Positions 60,553-64,000 of a stretch of DNA of 64,000 nucleotides are shown here, one piece after another; the first letter of the stretch is position 1; each line of letters opens with the position of its first letter. The translations under genes were made by a program, and so were the position numbers. The DNA is taken from positions 862,001 through 926,000 of the forward strand of contig CAJNDS010002523.1 in the NCBI GenBank assembly GCA_905221605.1, given 5' to 3'. Below the pieces are notes generated by a model, which searched no databases, had not been told where the DNA came from, and was given only the letters and a program-made list of their open reading frames with translations. The DNA is from Symbiodinium natans (Eukaryota > Sar > Dinophyceae > Suessiales > Symbiodiniaceae).

Positions 60553-63096
60553 ATGTCCGCAGAGGTTGCAGGTCAGGCTGAGGGCGTCACCCTCCTCGAA
60601 GCTATCGAGGGTGGAGACGTTCCCTATCCCGAGCGGATGAGCTACGTCGCTTGGCTTAAGTGGCGTAGGGAGACTGGCAGCCGTCCATTGTCCAAGCGGG
60701 ATGGGGTCAGCACTACGCCAGAGCAAGAGGCGGCTCTCTGGCGGAAAGTCATGAAGTTCCTCCATGACGCCGAAGAGGAGGACGAGGATGAAGAGGAAGA
60801 AGAAGAGGACTCCGAGCTAGTCCCTGAGGCCTCGGGCGCTGGAGGCGACAGTCCGCCGCGGGTGGACGTCAGCGCCGCGGCTAGGGAGCTGGCCATGGTC
60901 CCTACCGGTGCTGCCTATGTCCCTGCTACGGCACCAGGGTCCCGCCCGGCGGGACCGTCCGGTCCGCCGTCGACAGCAGGTTCAGTGCCAGGCACCGCAG
61001 AGGGCTTGCAGGCGGAGCTGCGCGCGATTTTCCGTCCAGACCAAGAACCGGTCGCGGACTACTTGACGCGCGTTTCGCGGATTGTCCTCGCGCTGAAAGC
61101 GCATGGAGTCACGGTGAGCTCCCGTGACCTTGACGCCTTAAGCACCAAAGCCACCCTCCTTGCGGATGAGTTCTCCAAGATAGGCGGGGACTGGCATCCT
61201 ACGAAGATGGTCCGTCGGCTGCGGACCAGGTTCTCGGTCGCGGCTTTGCGCGGTGGCGAGGACCCCGAAGACGCAGAGGAGATTCAGCGCGAAATCCAAT
61301 GCATCGGGGAGCTTATCCTCGCGTTAGGGGGAAAAGAAAGCTCGAGCCAAGAGAAGGTTTGGAGCTCCCCGTCCGATGTGCCAGTTGAAGCCGTGGGGCC
61401 GCGTTCCCCAGGGCTCCCACAGCCTGCGACTGCAAGTGGGTTGGGGGTAGGATTGGACCGTGGAGGTTTGCACACTGCTGAGGTTGCAGGTGGTCCTTCC
61501 GCGGCCCGTGTCCTGGGCGCGACGGACGGCGATTCCCCTTTGCGCGCGAAGCTTGCTGCGCTAGAGATGGAGATAGAAGCCCTGAAGCGAGGTTCAGACG
61601 GCGGAGGTTCGCAGACCGGGTCCCAACACCCGGCGGGCGATCTCGCCGCCGCACTCGCCGCCCAAACTGAGGCGCTGAAAGAAGCGTTAGCGCAGAGGGG
61701 CGGGCAAAGCTCCATAACTACGGTCAAAACTGACCTCACGTGGCCGACGCTGACCGACGACAAGTCGGACGCGCGAGACGTTGTCCTGTTCTACGAGGAG
61801 TTCGAGGACGTCTGCGCGCTGGCCAACAACTGTCGCGGTATGAGTGCGCGCGAAAAGCTGTTAGCGCTACGCGGGCGCTGCCGCGGCTCGCGCATGAAGA
61901 CGTACACGAACGCGTACCGCGCAGCGTGGAAATCGGGAGAGGTTCTCTCAGATCCACAGGCGGTGTATGACCGCATCAAGAACAAACACTTGATGTTCGG
62001 GGAATCGCGGGAGGAAAGAGAAGTCCGCGTGGATGGTGAGCACGCCTCTCTCGCTAAGGGTAAGCTCACAGGCCACCAATTCGAGCCTTTGTTTGAGGCC
62101 TCGATCGCGGACCTTGAGGCAGTAGGTCTCGGGAAGACCCCTCGAGAGTTGTATCTCTCATACCTCCGCAAGATGCCCCCTTATCTCCAAAAGGAGATCC
62201 GGAACGACAAAAGGTTGTGGCCTGGCGACCCCAAGGATGGCGGGTTGCGAGGACCGCAGACTTGGGAGGAGAGCCACAAAGTCGTTCTGGAGTACGAGCA
62301 GAGAGAAGCAGCGCACAGGGCTGTTTCCCACTCTGTGTACACGGCCACCGGTTCGCAGAGCGCGGACCCGGCGGTCGCGCTGGCTGAGGCTCAGAAGGAG
62401 ATTAAGAGTCTCAAGGCCGCTGCGAAGGCTGCTGCGAAAGGAGCAGCTGCCGCGGCCAAAGCTGGCGCGGACCAGACGTATGCTGCTACGTCGAAGGGAG
62501 CTGGCAAAGGAGCGGACAAGAAGATCTGCTTCCACTTTCGCGATCATGGGAATTGCCCGAAAGGGGATGCCTGCCCGTACAGCCACGACAAGGAGCTTCG
62601 CAGAAAAGCTCTCGCGGCCAAGAAGGGTGACCAAACCTTTGCCACTGCGAAAGGTAAAGGCAAAGGGAAGGGAGGTGGCAAAGCAAAAGCCAACGCAAAG
62701 CCTAAGGCTGCGGCCAAAGGCGCGGCAAAGCCACCAGGCACTGTTTGCCCCTTTTTCTCCAAGAATGGGTCGTGCAAGAAAGGAGCCAGCTGCGACATGG
62801 TCCACAACCTGACGACCTCAGGAGGGACGCCGGCCTTGCCTGCCAACTGGGCCCCGCCCTCCGGTGCTTCCATGTCTAACCCCTTCGCCGCGTTCAGTGT
62901 CCAGATAGGCAGCTCAGGCGTCCAGGCAGGCGTCCTAGGAGCCGCAGGACACGCCGCGGTGCAGCAGCACGCGCTTCCGTTAAGCAAGGGCGGGCGGGAC
63001 AAGTTCGCCACCTTGGACGATCTACTAATACGTCATTTTTGGGTTAGCAGGACTTATAAAGGTTATAACCACCTTAGAAAAGTTAAGATAGGTTAG
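60553..63096 (+). CDS. Retrotransposon Gag-like polyprotein with two CCCH fingers, 3'-truncated
   Basis: 847 codons from ATG 60553. A Glu/Asp-rich block lies at about residues 72-92. A conserved-looking Gag core spans about 393-560 (DLTWPTLTDDKSDARDVVLF, FYEEFEDVCALANNCRGMS, then a helical region with DRIKNKHLMFGESREEREV). An Ala/Lys-rich segment follows. CCCH finger 1 is at about 658-680 (CFHFRDHGNC ... CPYSH) and finger 2 at about 731-752 (CPFFSKNGSC ... CDMVH), both C-x8-C-x5-C-x3-H, separated by a Lys/Gly-rich basic linker. Role inferred: binds and packages element RNA. After about residue 823 (base 63021) the sequence changes abruptly to AT-rich repeats, so the last residues are not native and protease, integrase and RT are missing. 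High GC and clean codon use argue for recent insertion. Confidence 0.8.
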   Translation: MSAEVAGQAEGVTLLEAIEGGDVPYPERMSYVAWLKWRRETGSRPLSKRDGVSTTPEQEAALWRKVMKFLHDAEEEDEDEEEEEEDSELVPEASGAGGDSPPRVDVSAAARELAMVPTGAAYVPATAPGSRPAGPSGPPSTAGSVPGTAEGLQAELRAIFRPDQEPVADYLTRVSRIVLALKAHGVTVSSRDLDALSTKATLLADEFSKIGGDWHPTKMVRRLRTRFSVAALRGGEDPEDAEEIQREIQCIGELILALGGKESSSQEKVWSSPSDVPVEAVGPRSPGLPQPATASGLGVGLDRGGLHTAEVAGGPSAARVLGATDGDSPLRAKLAALEMEIEALKRGSDGGGSQTGSQHPAGDLAAALAAQTEALKEALAQRGGQSSITTVKTDLTWPTLTDDKSDARDVVLFYEEFEDVCALANNCRGMSAREKLLALRGRCRGSRMKTYTNAYRAAWKSGEVLSDPQAVYDRIKNKHLMFGESREEREVRVDGEHASLAKGKLTGHQFEPLFEASIADLEAVGLGKTPRELYLSYLRKMPPYLQKEIRNDKRLWPGDPKDGGLRGPQTWEESHKVVLEYEQREAAHRAVSHSVYTATGSQSADPAVALAEAQKEIKSLKAAAKAAAKGAAAAAKAGADQTYAATSKGAGKGADKKICFHFRDHGNCPKGDACPYSHDKELRRKALAAKKGDQTFATAKGKGKGKGGGKAKANAKPKAAAKGAAKPPGTVCPFFSKNGSCKKGASCDMVHNLTTSGGTPALPANWAPPSGASMSNPFAAFSVQIGSSGVQAGVLGAAGHAAVQQHALPLSKGGRDKFATLDDLLIRHFWVSRTYKGYNHLRKVKIG

Positions 63097-63472
63097 AAAA
63101 GTTAGCCAAAAAGGTAGAAAAAGTTAGAAAATGTTATAAAAAGTTAGAAAATGTTAGCTTTTCTGAGGAAGGGGAAAACCAGAAACAAAGAAACGCATTT
63201 TAGAGCTGCGCAACAACTGAACCAGTGAAGTTGGTGTCCCTTTTGGTTTGTCCCGAACTCTTTCTCCTTGTATATTTCTGTAATTTACTTAAACCTCTTT
63301 TGTATCCATAGGCTCCATTTACTTAAAGGTCCATAGACCCTAAGCCTAAACCCTACACCCTAAACCCTGAACCCTAAACCCTAACCCCTAAATCCTCAAC
63401 CCTAAACCCTAAGCCCTAAGCCCTAAAACCCTAAACCCCCTAAACCCTCTAAACCTAAACCCTTAATTTGGA
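63022..63472. repeat. AT-rich tandem repeat and telomeric tract after the truncated Gag
   Basis: 63060-63160 holds diverged repeats of AAAGTTAGAAAATGTTA type. 63160-63330 is unique without a gene. 63337-63466 is degenerate CCCTAAA. Confidence 0.8.
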
Positions 63473-63545
63473 GGCCCCGAAACCAAAAACAGCTGCAAGT
63501 TAAATACAACTTATTTAACTTGCAGCTGTTTTTGGTTTCGGGGCC
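63473..63545. repeat. Perfect 34-bp hairpin, 5-nt loop
   Basis: 63473-63506 (GGCCCCGAAACC ... GTTAAATA) is the exact reverse complement of 63512-63545, with loop CAACT. No mismatches, so young or maintained. It could be a foldback MITE or a structured RNA. Only one copy in the window. Confidence 0.93.
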
Positions 63546-64000
63546 AGCAAAAAATGTTGGGGACAGTGCCAGCGGGTGGGAATCAACGTTATAACACCTA
63601 TAATTTGAGACGATTTAGAAGTTGAGGGACGACCCCATACGACATCTACTGCAAGCTTAGTGCATGGTAAACCCTAAACCCTAAACCCTAGACTTTAGAC
63701 TTTAGACCCCAGACCCCAGACCCCAGACCCTAGACCCTAGACCCTAGACCCTAGACCCTAAAACTCTCAATCAAGCCCGACTACTCGAAATCCTACACCG
63801 CGAAAAATTCAGAAAAATTCGGAATTTTCTGAATTTTTCGTGGTCCTAGTACTAAATCCAAGAGGACAAATTCAGAAAATTCGGAATTTTTCTGAATTTT
63901 CTGAATTCTGAACGGGTTGATCTTTTCTTATGGGAAATATGTGCATCTTAAGATGATTAAGTTTCGGCCTAAACCTTACATTATTGCAGGGTAGAGTGGG
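63546..64000. repeat. Right end: variant telomeric tract and AATTC foldbacks
   Basis: No gene. 63667-63765 goes from CCCTAAA to CCCCAGA and CCCTAGA units. 63801-63910 has nested inverted repeats of AAATTCAGAAAAATTCGG type. The remainder is unique. Confidence 0.8.

Noticed and set aside
1-64000. A true chromosome end
   Set aside because: Telomeric arrays occur on both strands and in the interior, each under about 110 bp, and neither window edge is a terminal array.
1-64000. tRNA or rRNA genes
   Set aside because: No cloverleaf with the GGTTCRA-type box or rRNA core sequence was noticed. tRNAscan-SE or Infernal would be needed to exclude them fully.

Overview
This window looks like nuclear DNA of a dinoflagellate. 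(i) Plant/dinoflagellate-type telomere heptamers (TTTAGGG on one strand, CCCTAAA on the other) are scattered through nearly the whole window, as perfect arrays of up to about 100 bp and as degenerate tracts. (ii) Two places carry the 3' part of the dinoflagellate trans-spliced leader: 60155-60167 exactly, and inside the LTRs at 4317-4339 approximately. (iii) A piece of a mitochondrial cytochrome b gene with dinoflagellate/apicomplexan character lies at 22999-23381. (iv) Retroelement Gag-like proteins use CCCH zinc fingers. No rRNA, tRNA, CRISPR array or conserved housekeeping gene was seen. The coding capacity is almost entirely mobile DNA.

Layout. 1-4248: degenerate telomeric mosaic. 4254-13035: an 8.8-kb LTR retroelement with 279/278-bp LTRs, a CCCTA target duplication and a primer site matching the anticodon arm of initiator tRNA-Met. 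It has four intronless same-strand ORFs carrying WW, S1, MLLE (PABC-like), SAM-like and six CCCH motifs, but no recognisable protease, integrase or reverse transcriptase. 13041-22200: telomeric mosaic with AT-rich tracts, homopolymers, small inverted-repeat elements and one GC-rich island. 22209-23815: a 15-bp minisatellite (TTGCCCCCGCCAGGG) interrupted by the cob NUMT. 23844-29023: a 5.18-kb DNA transposon with perfect 25-bp terminal inverted repeats. It encodes an ISXO2/Merlin-like DDE transposase and a 687-aa P-loop ATPase resembling SF3 helicases, both on the minus strand, and has a dense palindromic subterminal region. 29024-59500: telomeric mosaic with several dispersed families of 60-240 bp non-coding elements, including five copies of a 120-bp TA-flanked MITE, one weak ORF (35933-36625) and a Ty1/copia reverse-transcriptase relic (57415-57659). 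59600-63096: a spliced-leader relic followed by an 847-aa Gag-like ORF with two CCCH fingers, cut off before any pol. 63097-64000: AT-rich repeats, a perfect 34-bp hairpin and more telomeric tracts.

How the parts work together. The transposase and ATPase are probably the enzymes that move the 5.2-kb element. The four ORFs of the LTR element are probably particle or RNA-binding proteins of a non-autonomous element that borrows its enzymes. The telomeric arrays are not a chromosome end. Several are flanked by short duplications of the neighbouring sequence, and others meet head-to-head, which suggests repeated insertion or capping at double-strand breaks. No promoters, polyadenylation signals or introns could be assigned with confidence.
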